Of a stretch of 64,000 nucleotides of DNA, positions 1 through 8,774 are shown piece after piece; the first letter of the stretch is position 1, and every line of letters begins with the position of its first letter. The translations under genes were made by a program, and so were the position numbers. This DNA is from Sphingomonas sp. LY54 (GTDB lineage: Bacteria > Pseudomonadota > Alphaproteobacteria > Sphingomonadales > Sphingomonadaceae): contig NZ_CP141588.1 of the NCBI RefSeq assembly GCF_035594035.1, positions 2,129,501 through 2,193,500 of the forward strand. The letters are read 5' to 3'. The notes under the pieces were generated by a model that did no database searches, was not told the DNA's origin, and saw only the letters and a list, made by a program, of their open reading frames with translations.

Positions 1-987
1 CCGGACCGACCGGAAACCGGCTACGGCTATATCGAGGCGGGTGAGGCGCATCCGCTGGCGGCAGGGGCCTTTGCCGTCGCCCGGTTCGTCGAGAAGCCGG
101 AAACCGCCCGCGCCGAAGCCCTGATTGCGCAAGGCAACGTTTATTGGAACGGCGGCATCTTCCTTTTCCGGGCTTCGGCCCTCCTCGCGGAACTCGCAGT
201 CCACGCCCCCGAAGTTGCCAAGGCTGCGGAAAGCGCGATGGCCGGGAGCGTACCGGACGGCAGTTTCGTCCGCCCGGATGCGGCAGCGTTCCTGGCCTGC
301 CCGAGCATCTCGATCGATTATGCCGTAATGGAGCATACCGCCCTCGCCTGCGTGGTGCCGGCGGACATGGGCTGGTCGGACGTGGGATCGTGGGATGCGT
401 TGTGGGAGGTCTCACCCAAGGACGCGGACGGAAATGTCGTCCACGGCGACGTGATCGCCATCGATTCCTGCGGCTCGCTGCTCCGCAGCGACACCGCCCA
501 AACGATCGCGACCGTCGGTGTGGAGAATCTTGCGGTGATCGCCACCCGGGACGCTATCCTCGTCATGCCGCGCGATCGGGCGCAGGATGCCAAGCGGGTC
601 GTCGAGGCGCTGGAAGTGGCGGGGCGTGACACGCATCTCGTGCCCGCGCAGGTGCATCGTCCCTGGGGAACCTATGAGACGACCGATTCGGGGCACCGCT
701 TCAAGACCAAGCGGATCGTGGTGAAGCCGGGACAGCAACTGTCGCTGCAGAAGCACCATCACCGCTCGGAGCATTGGATCATCGTCAGCGGCACGGCGCG
801 CGTCACCGTCGGCGAGGAAGTGTTCCTGCTGCAGGAAAATCAGTCGACGTATATCCCTGCCGGAACCGTCCATCGCCTCGAGAATCCGGGCCGGATCCCG
901 CTTCACCTCATCGAAGTGCAATGCGGCCCCTATCTCGGCGAGGACGATATCGTCCGCCTGGAAGATACTTACGGCCGGCTAGATTAG
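1..987 (+). CDS. manC: Mannose-1-phosphate guanylyltransferase / mannose-6-phosphate isomerase, 5' end missing
   Basis: The frame is open from base 1, so the N-terminus, including the nucleotide-binding GxGxRL region, lies outside the window. The visible 328 residues hold the later part of the nucleotidyltransferase domain (FVEKP, WNGGIFLF, SIDYAVME, GWSDVGSWDALWE) and a C-terminal cupin with QLSLQKHHHRSEHW, the metal-binding type II phosphomannose isomerase signature. The family makes GDP-mannose from mannose-1-phosphate and interconverts mannose-6-phosphate and fructose-6-phosphate in the cytoplasm, feeding exopolysaccharide or LPS synthesis. It converges on ugd, another sugar-nucleotide gene, with the two stop codons overlapping. 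Identification is firm; which polymer it serves is not visible. Confidence 0.95.
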   Translation, partial: PDRPETGYGYIEAGEAHPLAAGAFAVARFVEKPETARAEALIAQGNVYWNGGIFLFRASALLAELAVHAPEVAKAAESAMAGSVPDGSFVRPDAAAFLACPSISIDYAVMEHTALACVVPADMGWSDVGSWDALWEVSPKDADGNVVHGDVIAIDSCGSLLRSDTAQTIATVGVENLAVIATRDAILVMPRDRAQDAKRVVEALEVAGRDTHLVPAQVHRPWGTYETTDSGHRFKTKRIVVKPGQQLSLQKHHHRSEHWIIVSGTARVTVGEEVFLLQENQSTYIPAGTVHRLENPGRIPLHLIEVQCGPYLGEDDIVRLEDTYGRLD

Positions 988-2294
988 TCAACCCGGCGTC
1001 CGATACCCGTCCACTGGAGCCCGGCTTCGGCCGCGTCCTCGGGCGGATAGACGTTGCGCAGGTCGACGAGGATCGGCCGGGCCATGATCGTCTTGAGCCG
1101 CTTCAGGTCGAGCGCGCGCAGTACATCCCATTCGGTGACGATGACGGCGGCGTCTGCGCCCTCGGCGGCCTCATAGGGGTCGGCGCAAAAGGTGACGTTG
1201 GGCATCAGTGGCCGTGCCTGTTCGACGCCCTCCGGGTCGTAGCCGCGGACGGCGGCGCCGGCATCCTCGAGTGCCTGAACGATCGCGAGCGACGGCGCGT
1301 CGCGCATGTCGTCCGTGTTGGGCTTGAAGGTGAGGCCCAGCAGAGCGACGGTGGCGCCGCGTGCGTCCCCGCCCAAGGCCTGGATGACCTTGCGGCCCAT
1401 CGCCCGCTTGCGCGCGTCATTCACGCTGACCACGGATTCGACGATCCGGAGCGGCGTCTGGAAGTCTTCGGCCGTCTTCAGCAGCGCCAGCGTATCTTTC
1501 GGGAAGCACGAGCCGCCATAGCCCGGACCCGCGTGCAAAAACTTGCCGCCGATACGATTATCCAAGCCAATTCCACGACTTACGTCCTGGACGTCGGCGC
1601 CGACGATTTCGCAAAGATCGGCCATTTCGTTAATGAACGTGATCTTGGTCGCGAGGAAGGCGTTGGCCGCATATTTGGTGAGCTCGGCGGTGCGACGGCT
1701 GGTAAACAGCAGGGGCGCCTTGTTGAGATAGAGCGGGCGATAGACTTCGCGCATGATCTGCGCCGCGCGCTCGTCCTCGGTGCCGACGATGATGCGGTCG
1801 GGACGCTTGAAGTCCTCGATCGCTGCGCCCTCGCGCAGGAATTCGGGATTGGACACGACCCAGGCCTCGACGTCGGGCGCCGTCTCGCGGATGATGCGCT
1901 CGACCTCGTCGCCGGTGCCGACCGGCACGGTCGACTTGGTCACGACCACGGTCGGCTTGCGCAGCGCCTCCGCAATCTCCTTCGTGGCCCCATAGACATA
2001 GCTCAGGTCGGCATGACCGTCGCCACGACGCGACGGCGTGCCGACGGCGATGAACACCGCATCGGCATCCGCGACCGCCGAGGGCAGATCGGTCGTAAAG
2101 GAGAGGCGGCCTTCCTTGACGTTGCGCTCGACCAGCAGGTCCAGGCCCGGTTCGAAGATCGGCATCACACCCTTCTTGAGCGCCTCGATCTTGCTCGCGT
2201 CCTTGTCGACGCACACCACATGATGGCCGAAATCCGAGAAGCAGGCTCCGGAGACGAGGCCGACATAGCCGGTCCCGATCATGGCAATACGCAT
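984..2294 (-). CDS. ugd: UDP-glucose 6-dehydrogenase
   Basis: 436 residues, full length for the family. The N-terminus MRIAMIGTGYVGLV is the Rossmann NAD+ motif, and the catalytic cysteine sits in GPGYGGSCFPKDT (about residues 255-267). The enzyme oxidises UDP-glucose twice to UDP-glucuronate, a precursor of acidic exopolysaccharides. Its last codons overlap the end of manC on the other strand. The start is ATG and leaves a 145-bp divergent spacer to tamA, which must hold the promoters of both. Together with manC it suggests the window begins at the edge of a surface polysaccharide locus. Confidence 0.96.
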   Translation of the reverse strand: MRIAMIGTGYVGLVSGACFSDFGHHVVCVDKDASKIEALKKGVMPIFEPGLDLLVERNVKEGRLSFTTDLPSAVADADAVFIAVGTPSRRGDGHADLSYVYGATKEIAEALRKPTVVVTKSTVPVGTGDEVERIIRETAPDVEAWVVSNPEFLREGAAIEDFKRPDRIIVGTEDERAAQIMREVYRPLYLNKAPLLFTSRRTAELTKYAANAFLATKITFINEMADLCEIVGADVQDVSRGIGLDNRIGGKFLHAGPGYGGSCFPKDTLALLKTAEDFQTPLRIVESVVSVNDARKRAMGRKVIQALGGDARGATVALLGLTFKPNTDDMRDAPSLAIVQALEDAGAAVRGYDPEGVEQARPLMPNVTFCADPYEAAEGADAAVIVTEWDVLRALDLKRLKTIMARPILVDLRNVYPPEDAAEAGLQWTGIGRRVD

Positions 2295-2439
2295 CGACGA
2301 TCCTCAGATGGCGTGAAAGTTGCGCCCGCTTAACAAAGGCCGCGGCAAGGTGAAAGGCCGGTAACGGGCCAAGTTCATAACTACGGGCACTTTTTTACGA
2401 AAGGTTCGTTTCGCCTTTTCAACGGAGGGGGCGGAAGCT

Positions 2440-4482
2440 TTGGTGAGGCGCGGGAGGTTATTCGCGGCGGTGGCGGTCGGCGCTTTGGTGCTGGGCGCCG
2501 AAGGTCGTGCCCAAACGCCCCCGGAGCAGGATCCGAACGCGCCGATCGTCTCCGACCAGGCGTTCGAGGAACAGCTCCCGTCGCTCGACGCGCCGCTGGA
2601 GCCGATCGAGGCCGCGCCGATGCCGGCCGACGTCGACGTCGAGACCCTGCCCGACGCCCCGGTCGTCGATCCGGCGCTGACCGAACCGCTGCCGCCGCTC
2701 GCGACATTCGACGTCACGCCGCCACCGGCCACCACCGAGGACACGGCCGCTCCCGAGCCGGTTCGCTACACGCTCGAGCTCGAAGGGTTCGACGAAGTCG
2801 AGCTCGAAGGCCGCTTCCGCGACCTCTCGGCGCTGGAGGATGGCGACGGCGAGGCGACCAACGGCGCGATGGTCGCGGCCCGTGCGCGCGAAGACGAGGC
2901 GCTGGCCGTGCGAATGCTGCGCTCGGAGGGCTATTACGATGCTACGGCGGTGGCCGTGTCCGAGCAGGTGCCCGACTCTCCGGGCCGGCTGCGCGTCGTC
3001 GTCACCGCCGCACCCGGTAAGCGCTACCATCTGGGCACGATCAACTTGACCGGACCGGAAACGGTACCGCCGGGGCTCGCCCGCGAGGCGCTGCCGCTGA
3101 AGAGCGGCGACCCGATCGTGGCGGCCGTCGTGCAGGGCGCCGAGGCCAACGTCCTGCTGCGCCTGCCCGAGCAGGGCTATCCGTTCGCCTCGCTCGGCCT
3201 GCGCGACATCTCGCTCGATAGCACGACGATGCTCGGCGACTATATCCTGCCCGTCGATCCGGGCGTCCGCGCGCGCTTCGCCGGCTTCACGACCGAAGGG
3301 GATTTGGCCTTCGACGCCGAACATGTCGAGGTATTGTCTCGGTTCGACCGCGGCGACCTCTACGACCGGCGCATGGTCGACGATCTGCGCGAGGCGATGG
3401 TCGCGACCAACCTGTTCAGCTCGGTCTCGGCCGAGGTCGTGCCGACCGGCGAGAAAGCCGAGGACGGCAGCGAATATGTCAACATCCTCGTCCGCCAGGA
3501 TGCCGGCCCAGCGCGGTCGCTGACGGCGAGCGGCGGCTACAGCACCGGCCAGGGGCTGCGCGTCGAAGGCGCGTGGGAGCATCGCAACATGTTCCCGCCC
3601 GAAGGCGCGCTCCGCGTCGCGGCGGTGGCCGGCACACAGGAACAGTCGGCCAGCGTCAGCTTCCGCCGCTCCAATGCGGGCAAGCGCGACCGGGCGGTCT
3701 GGCTCAGCGCCGAGGCCGGACGCCGCGATTATCCCGCCTTCCAGGGCTATACCGCGCAGCTCACCGGCCGGGTCACGCGCGAATCGACGCCGATCTGGCA
3801 GAAGCGCTGGACCTATGCCTATGGGGCCGAGCTCATCGCCACCAACGAGGCGCGCACCGGGGCCCCCCGGCTCGCGCTCAGCGACGCCTTCTTCATAGGC
3901 GGCCTGCTCGGCCAGATCGGCTACGACCGCAGCGACAGCCTGCTCGACCCGACCAAGGGCTTCCGCCTGCTGGCACGCACCAATCCGGAAGTGTCGCTCG
4001 GCAACGGTACCAACCCCTATATCCGCAACCTGATCGAGGGCAGCGTCTACCGTTCCTTCGGCGACAGCTTCGTGCTTGCCGGCCGGGCCCGGCTCGGCTC
4101 GATCTACGGCATCGAGCGTGACAATCTGGTGCCGTCGCGCCGCTTCTACGGCGGCGGCGGCGGATCGGTGCGCGGCTTCGGTTATCAGGAACTCGGCCCC
4201 AAGGATCTGGACAACAAGCCGATCGGCGGCCGCAGCCTCGCCGAGTTCGCGCTCGAAGGTCGCTACCGCTTCGGCAATTACGGGATCGTCGGGTTCGTCG
4301 ACGCCGGCCAGGTCTATGAGGCGCAATATCCGACGTTCGACAGCATGCGCTTCGGCGTCGGCATCGGCGGCCGGCTCTACACCAATTTCGGGCCGCTGCG
4401 CGTCGACGTGGCGACTCCGATCGGCCGCAAGGCCGGCGAATCGCGCGTCGCGGTCTACATCTCGATCGGGCAGGCCTTCTGA
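2440..4482 (+). CDS. tamA: TamA-like Omp85-family outer-membrane assembly protein
   Basis: 680 residues. A hydrophobic signal segment (about residues 5-24, ending GRAQ) is followed by a Pro/Asp-rich stretch, POTRA-type domains (about 110-330) and a C-terminal 16-strand-type barrel with the Omp85 hallmark GGGGGSVRGFGYQELGP (about 567-583). It ends in phenylalanine, as outer-membrane barrels do. TamA works with the inner-membrane-anchored TamB, encoded next with stop and start overlapping in TGATG, in outer-membrane biogenesis. The start is TTG at 2440, preceded by GGAGGGG at 2424-2430; a GTG one codon downstream is an equally plausible start. BamA is less likely because the POTRA region is short and tamB follows. 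Confidence 0.9.
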   Translation: MVRRGRLFAAVAVGALVLGAEGRAQTPPEQDPNAPIVSDQAFEEQLPSLDAPLEPIEAAPMPADVDVETLPDAPVVDPALTEPLPPLATFDVTPPPATTEDTAAPEPVRYTLELEGFDEVELEGRFRDLSALEDGDGEATNGAMVAARAREDEALAVRMLRSEGYYDATAVAVSEQVPDSPGRLRVVVTAAPGKRYHLGTINLTGPETVPPGLAREALPLKSGDPIVAAVVQGAEANVLLRLPEQGYPFASLGLRDISLDSTTMLGDYILPVDPGVRARFAGFTTEGDLAFDAEHVEVLSRFDRGDLYDRRMVDDLREAMVATNLFSSVSAEVVPTGEKAEDGSEYVNILVRQDAGPARSLTASGGYSTGQGLRVEGAWEHRNMFPPEGALRVAAVAGTQEQSASVSFRRSNAGKRDRAVWLSAEAGRRDYPAFQGYTAQLTGRVTRESTPIWQKRWTYAYGAELIATNEARTGAPRLALSDAFFIGGLLGQIGYDRSDSLLDPTKGFRLLARTNPEVSLGNGTNPYIRNLIEGSVYRSFGDSFVLAGRARLGSIYGIERDNLVPSRRFYGGGGGSVRGFGYQELGPKDLDNKPIGGRSLAEFALEGRYRFGNYGIVGFVDAGQVYEAQYPTFDSMRFGVGIGGRLYTNFGPLRVDVATPIGRKAGESRVAVYISIGQAF

Positions 4483-7400
4483 TGGCCAGCGACACCGTCC
4501 TCGACACCCCCGCGCCGGCCGCTCCGGCCCCCCGCGGGCGGGGCGCGACGATCGCGAAATGGGCGGGGATCGCTGCGGGCGTCTTGCTGCTGCTGGTCGC
4601 CGCGCTCTATTTCGGCCTCAACACCGAGCTCGGTCGCGGCTACGTCGTGCGGCAGATCAACAATCTCGAAACGGCGTCGGGCCTCGACATAGATGTCGGC
4701 CGGATCGAGGGTTCGATCTACGGCGAGCTGATCATCCACGACATCACGCTCAAGGACCCGAAGGGCGTGTTCCTGACCGCGCCGCGGGCGGAGCTCGACT
4801 GGCGGCCCTTCGCCTATTTCCGCAACCATATCGACATCAAGGCGCTGTCGATCCCCGAGGCGCATCTGCGGCGCTTGCCCGAGCTTAAGCCCGGCGATCC
4901 GAACGCGCCGACCCTGCCCGACATCGATATCGACATCGGCCGCTTCGACGTGGGGCGGCTGCTCGTCGGCCCTGCGGTGACCGGGCAGCGGCATCTCCTT
5001 CGCCTTTCCGGCGGCGCCAAGATCGCCGACCGCCGCGCCCAGGTCTCGGCCGACGTGGCGGCGATCGTCGCGCCGGGCTTTGCCGGCGGCGACCGGCTGA
5101 CTCTGCGCCTCGATGCGGTGCCCGACGACAATCGCTTCGACGTCGACGCCCGCATCCGCGCGCCCGCCGACGGCTTCGTGGCCGGCCTGGCCGGGCTCGA
5201 CCAGCCGCTGGTGGCGGCGCTGGAAGGCAAGGGCAGCTGGAAGGACTGGAAGGGCCGTGCCCGCGCCGATCTCGGCGGGCAGGGCTTCGCCAATCTGGCG
5301 ATCACCGGCCGCGACGGCACGTTCCAGGTCAACGGTCCGGTCCGGCCCGCTTTGATGATGGCCGAGGGGCCGCTGCAGCGGCTCGTCTCGCCGCTGGTCC
5401 AGATGAACCTGGTGACCACGCTTGCCGAGCGCAGGGCCGATACGCGGCTGCGCCTGACGTCGCCGGTGGCCGCGGTGGCGGCGGAAGGCGTGATCGATCT
5501 CGGGCGCAGCGAGTTTAACGGTCTGCGCGTCGCGGCGCGCCTCACCCGGCCCGGCGCGATCGCGCCCAACCTCAGCGGCCGCGACGTCCGGCTGGCCATG
5601 GTCCTGAACGGCGCCTTCGCGAGGCCGGTGGTTGCCTATGACCTCCAGGCGGCGGCGCTCGGCTTCGACGGGACGATCGTCGAGGGGCTGCGCGCACGGG
5701 GCCGAGCGCGCGCGACCGACGACCGCATCACCATTCCCGTCTCGGCCACGGCCCGGCGCATCTCCGGGCTCAATCCGGCCATCGGTGGGTTGCTCACCAA
5801 TGTCGCGCTCGACGGCACGTTCAACATGGCGGGGTCGTCGATCCTTTCCGACGATCTGCGCATCCGTTCCGACAAGCTGAATGCAACGGCGGTGATCGCC
5901 GCCAATGTCGCGCGCGGCGAATATCGGGCGGGTATCCAGGGACGCATCAACAATTATCTGGTCGAGGGTATCGGCCTGCTCGATATCGATTCGAACCTCG
6001 ACGTCGTCAGCGAGGGCCAAGGCTTCGGCATCAGGGGCAAGGTCGCGGTCCGGACGCGCCGGATCGACAATGCTTCGGCGCGGGACTTCCTCGGTGGCAA
6101 CGCGATCGTCACCGCGCAGCTCGAGATGGATTCGGCAGGCCTCATCCGGCTGAACGCGATCCGGCTGGCCTCGCCGCAATTGCGGATCACGTCGGGCAGC
6201 GGCGTCTATCGGCCCAACGGGACGATCGACTTCCGCCTCGCCGGCAACTCCACCGCCTACGGGCCCCTTGCCGTGACGATCACCGGCACGGCGAGCGCCC
6301 CCAACGTGCATCTGCGCGCGTCGCGTCCCGGCTTCGGGATCGGCCTCGCCAATGTCGACGCCCGGATCCGCGCCACCGCCAACGGCTACCGCATCACCGC
6401 GACGGGCACCTCCCAATATGGCCCGTTCAGCGCCGACGTGACGGTCCTGACCGGCCGCGGCCCGATGACGATCGACGTCCATCGCCTGCTTTTCGCCGGC
6501 TTCACCTTCACCGGCCGGGTCGTTCAGACCGCCGCCGGCCCCTATGCCGGGACGCTGCGGATCAGCGGCCAGGGCGTGGACGGCGTCGTGCGGCTGGCGG
6601 CGGCTGGCCGCTATCAGCGCGCCGACATTTCCGCGCGGGCGAACGGCGCGACGATACCGGGCGAGACGCCGATCCTGATCCAGCGCGGCATCGTCCAGGC
6701 CACCGCGATCCTCTATCCGACCGCGCCGTCGATCGTCGGCGACGTCCAGCTCGCGGGACTGCGCAGCGGGCAGTTCCAGGTCGAAACCGCGCGCGCCCGG
6801 ATCAACTATCAGGGCGGCCGCGGCAACGCCCAGATCGTCGCGCAGGGACGCAGCGGCGTGCCCTATCGCGTTGCCGCCAATGTCGCGCTGACCCCGGACC
6901 ATATCCGTGCCGCGGCGCAGGGCACGATCAACCGCCTGGCCTTCCGCCTCGCGCGGCCGGCCGACATCCGCAAGGTCGGCCGCGACTGGGTGCTGGCGCC
7001 CGCCACACTGGTCTTCCCGCAGGGCAATGTTCGCCTCGCCGGGCGCTGGGGCAACGGCCTCTCGATCCAGTCGCGGATGGAGAATCTCGATCTCTCGATC
7101 GTCAATGCCTTCGCGCCCGCGCTCGGGCTGGGCGGCCGGGCCAACGGCAGTCTCGATTTCGCCCAGCCGACCGGCGCATCCTTCCCGCAGGCCGACGCGC
7201 GGATCACGATCACCGATTTCACGCGCACCGGCGTCGCGACGCTGTCCGAGCCGGTCAATATCGCCCTGGTCGGCCAGCTGCGGCCGACGGGCGGCGCGCT
7301 CGCAGCCGTGATCCGGCGCCAGGGCGCCGTCATCGGCCGGCTGCAGGCGCGGCTGCAGCCGCTGTCGCCTTCGGCCGGCGGCTGGATGACGCGATTGCTC

Positions 7401-8702
7401 GCATCGCCCCTTTCGGGCGGCATACGCTATAACGGCCCGGCCCAGGTCCTGTGGTCGCTGACCGGCATCGCCGACCAGCAGTTGTCGGGCCCGATCGGGA
7501 TCGCCGCCGATTTTTCCGGCCGTGTCCAGAACCCGCAATTCACCGGCGTCGTCCGCGCCAACAACCTTACGTTCGTCGACGAGACGTTCGGCACCCGCAT
7601 CACCAACCTTGCCTTGCAGGGACGCTTCACCAGCTCGACCTTCGAGATCACCCAGCTCAACGGCCGCGCCGGCAGCGGCACGGTCACCGGCAACGGCCGC
7701 GTCAGCCTGGCCGCGGGGGCCGGATTCCCGGTCGACATCCGGCTCGTCTTCGACCGCGCGCAGCTTGCCCGCAGCGAATCGCTCGGCGCCACCGTCAGCG
7801 GCGAGGTGGCGGTGACCAACAGCCCGGCCAATGGCGCTTTGATCAGCGGCGACCTGCGCCTGCCCGAAGTGCGCTACCAGATCATCCGCCAGGGCGCGGC
7901 CGAAGTGGTCGAGCTGCAGGGCGTCCACCGCAAGGGCGAGCCGCTGGTGCGGCCCGACGAGATGGTCAGCCGCGACGCGCCGCCCAGCATCTGGAAGCTC
8001 GACCTGCGCCTGCGCGCCGAGAACGAGGTGTTCGTATCGGGCATGGGGCTCGAATCGGAATGGGGCACCGACCTGCGCGTGCGCGGCACGACCTCGGCGC
8101 CGGTCATCACTGGCAGCGCCGAGGTGATCCGCGGCACGATCAGCTTCGCCGGCAACCGCTTCAATCTCACCACCGGCGAGGTCGAGTTCACCGGCAGCAC
8201 GCCGATGGACCCGCGGCTCAACGTGGTCGCCGAGGGAGAGGTCGAGGACGTGACCGTGACGCTGGCGATCAGCGGCCGCTCGACCGATCCGCAGATCCGC
8301 TTCAGCTCCTCGCCGGCGCTGCCGCAGGACGAGATCATGGCGCGGCTGCTGTTCGGCGGCTCGGTGAACGAGCTGAGCGCGCTCCAGATCGTCCAGCTTG
8401 GCGCTTCGCTCAACACGCTGCGCGGCAGCAGCGGCGGGCTCAACCCGCTCGGCCAGCTACGCTCGGCGACAGGGCTCAGCCGGCTGCGCATTCTCGGCGC
8501 CGACGAGGCGACCGGACGCGGCACCGCGATCTCGGCGGGCTTCTACATCAGCAACAAGATCTACCTCGAGGTTATCACCGACACGCGCGGCTTCACCGCT
8601 ACCCAGATCGAGATCGCCCTGTCGAAGGCGCTGAGCCTGCTCTCGCAGACCGGGACTTCGGGCAGCACCAACATCAATCTCCGATACCGCAAGCAATATT
8701 GA
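4482..8702 (+). CDS. tamB: Translocation and assembly module protein TamB
   Basis: 1406 residues. One N-terminal membrane anchor (about residues 24-47, rich in Ala/Leu/Val) is followed by a very long, repetitive beta-rich periplasmic region typical of AsmA/TamB bridge proteins, then the conserved C-terminal TamB (DUF490) domain (about 1050-1406), with segments such as GTISFAGNRFNLTTGEVEF and a terminal tyrosine. TamB spans the periplasm and partners with TamA; related proteins act in autotransporter assembly and phospholipid transport to the outer membrane. The start codon overlaps the tamA stop by one base, so translation is probably coupled. A large autotransporter at 25.97 kb is a possible client, but that is only inference. 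Confidence 0.93.
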   Translation: MASDTVLDTPAPAAPAPRGRGATIAKWAGIAAGVLLLLVAALYFGLNTELGRGYVVRQINNLETASGLDIDVGRIEGSIYGELIIHDITLKDPKGVFLTAPRAELDWRPFAYFRNHIDIKALSIPEAHLRRLPELKPGDPNAPTLPDIDIDIGRFDVGRLLVGPAVTGQRHLLRLSGGAKIADRRAQVSADVAAIVAPGFAGGDRLTLRLDAVPDDNRFDVDARIRAPADGFVAGLAGLDQPLVAALEGKGSWKDWKGRARADLGGQGFANLAITGRDGTFQVNGPVRPALMMAEGPLQRLVSPLVQMNLVTTLAERRADTRLRLTSPVAAVAAEGVIDLGRSEFNGLRVAARLTRPGAIAPNLSGRDVRLAMVLNGAFARPVVAYDLQAAALGFDGTIVEGLRARGRARATDDRITIPVSATARRISGLNPAIGGLLTNVALDGTFNMAGSSILSDDLRIRSDKLNATAVIAANVARGEYRAGIQGRINNYLVEGIGLLDIDSNLDVVSEGQGFGIRGKVAVRTRRIDNASARDFLGGNAIVTAQLEMDSAGLIRLNAIRLASPQLRITSGSGVYRPNGTIDFRLAGNSTAYGPLAVTITGTASAPNVHLRASRPGFGIGLANVDARIRATANGYRITATGTSQYGPFSADVTVLTGRGPMTIDVHRLLFAGFTFTGRVVQTAAGPYAGTLRISGQGVDGVVRLAAAGRYQRADISARANGATIPGETPILIQRGIVQATAILYPTAPSIVGDVQLAGLRSGQFQVETARARINYQGGRGNAQIVAQGRSGVPYRVAANVALTPDHIRAAAQGTINRLAFRLARPADIRKVGRDWVLAPATLVFPQGNVRLAGRWGNGLSIQSRMENLDLSIVNAFAPALGLGGRANGSLDFAQPTGASFPQADARITITDFTRTGVATLSEPVNIALVGQLRPTGGALAAVIRRQGAVIGRLQARLQPLSPSAGGWMTRLLASPLSGGIRYNGPAQVLWSLTGIADQQLSGPIGIAADFSGRVQNPQFTGVVRANNLTFVDETFGTRITNLALQGRFTSSTFEITQLNGRAGSGTVTGNGRVSLAAGAGFPVDIRLVFDRAQLARSESLGATVSGEVAVTNSPANGALISGDLRLPEVRYQIIRQGAAEVVELQGVHRKGEPLVRPDEMVSRDAPPSIWKLDLRLRAENEVFVSGMGLESEWGTDLRVRGTTSAPVITGSAEVIRGTISFAGNRFNLTTGEVEFTGSTPMDPRLNVVAEGEVEDVTVTLAISGRSTDPQIRFSSSPALPQDEIMARLLFGGSVNELSALQIVQLGASLNTLRGSSGGLNPLGQLRSATGLSRLRILGADEATGRGTAISAGFYISNKIYLEVITDTRGFTATQIEIALSKALSLLSQTGTSGSTNINLRYRKQY

Positions 8703-8774
8703 GTTGCGCGCGGGGACGGGGCGCGCTTCATTGCGCGCCCAGCCCTGCGGGGTCGTGATGAGAGGTGCCAGGTC

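Noticed and set aside
4455..7928. Minus-strand frame of 1157 codons opposite tamB
   Set aside because: Shadow of tamB: charged, featureless product and no start signal.
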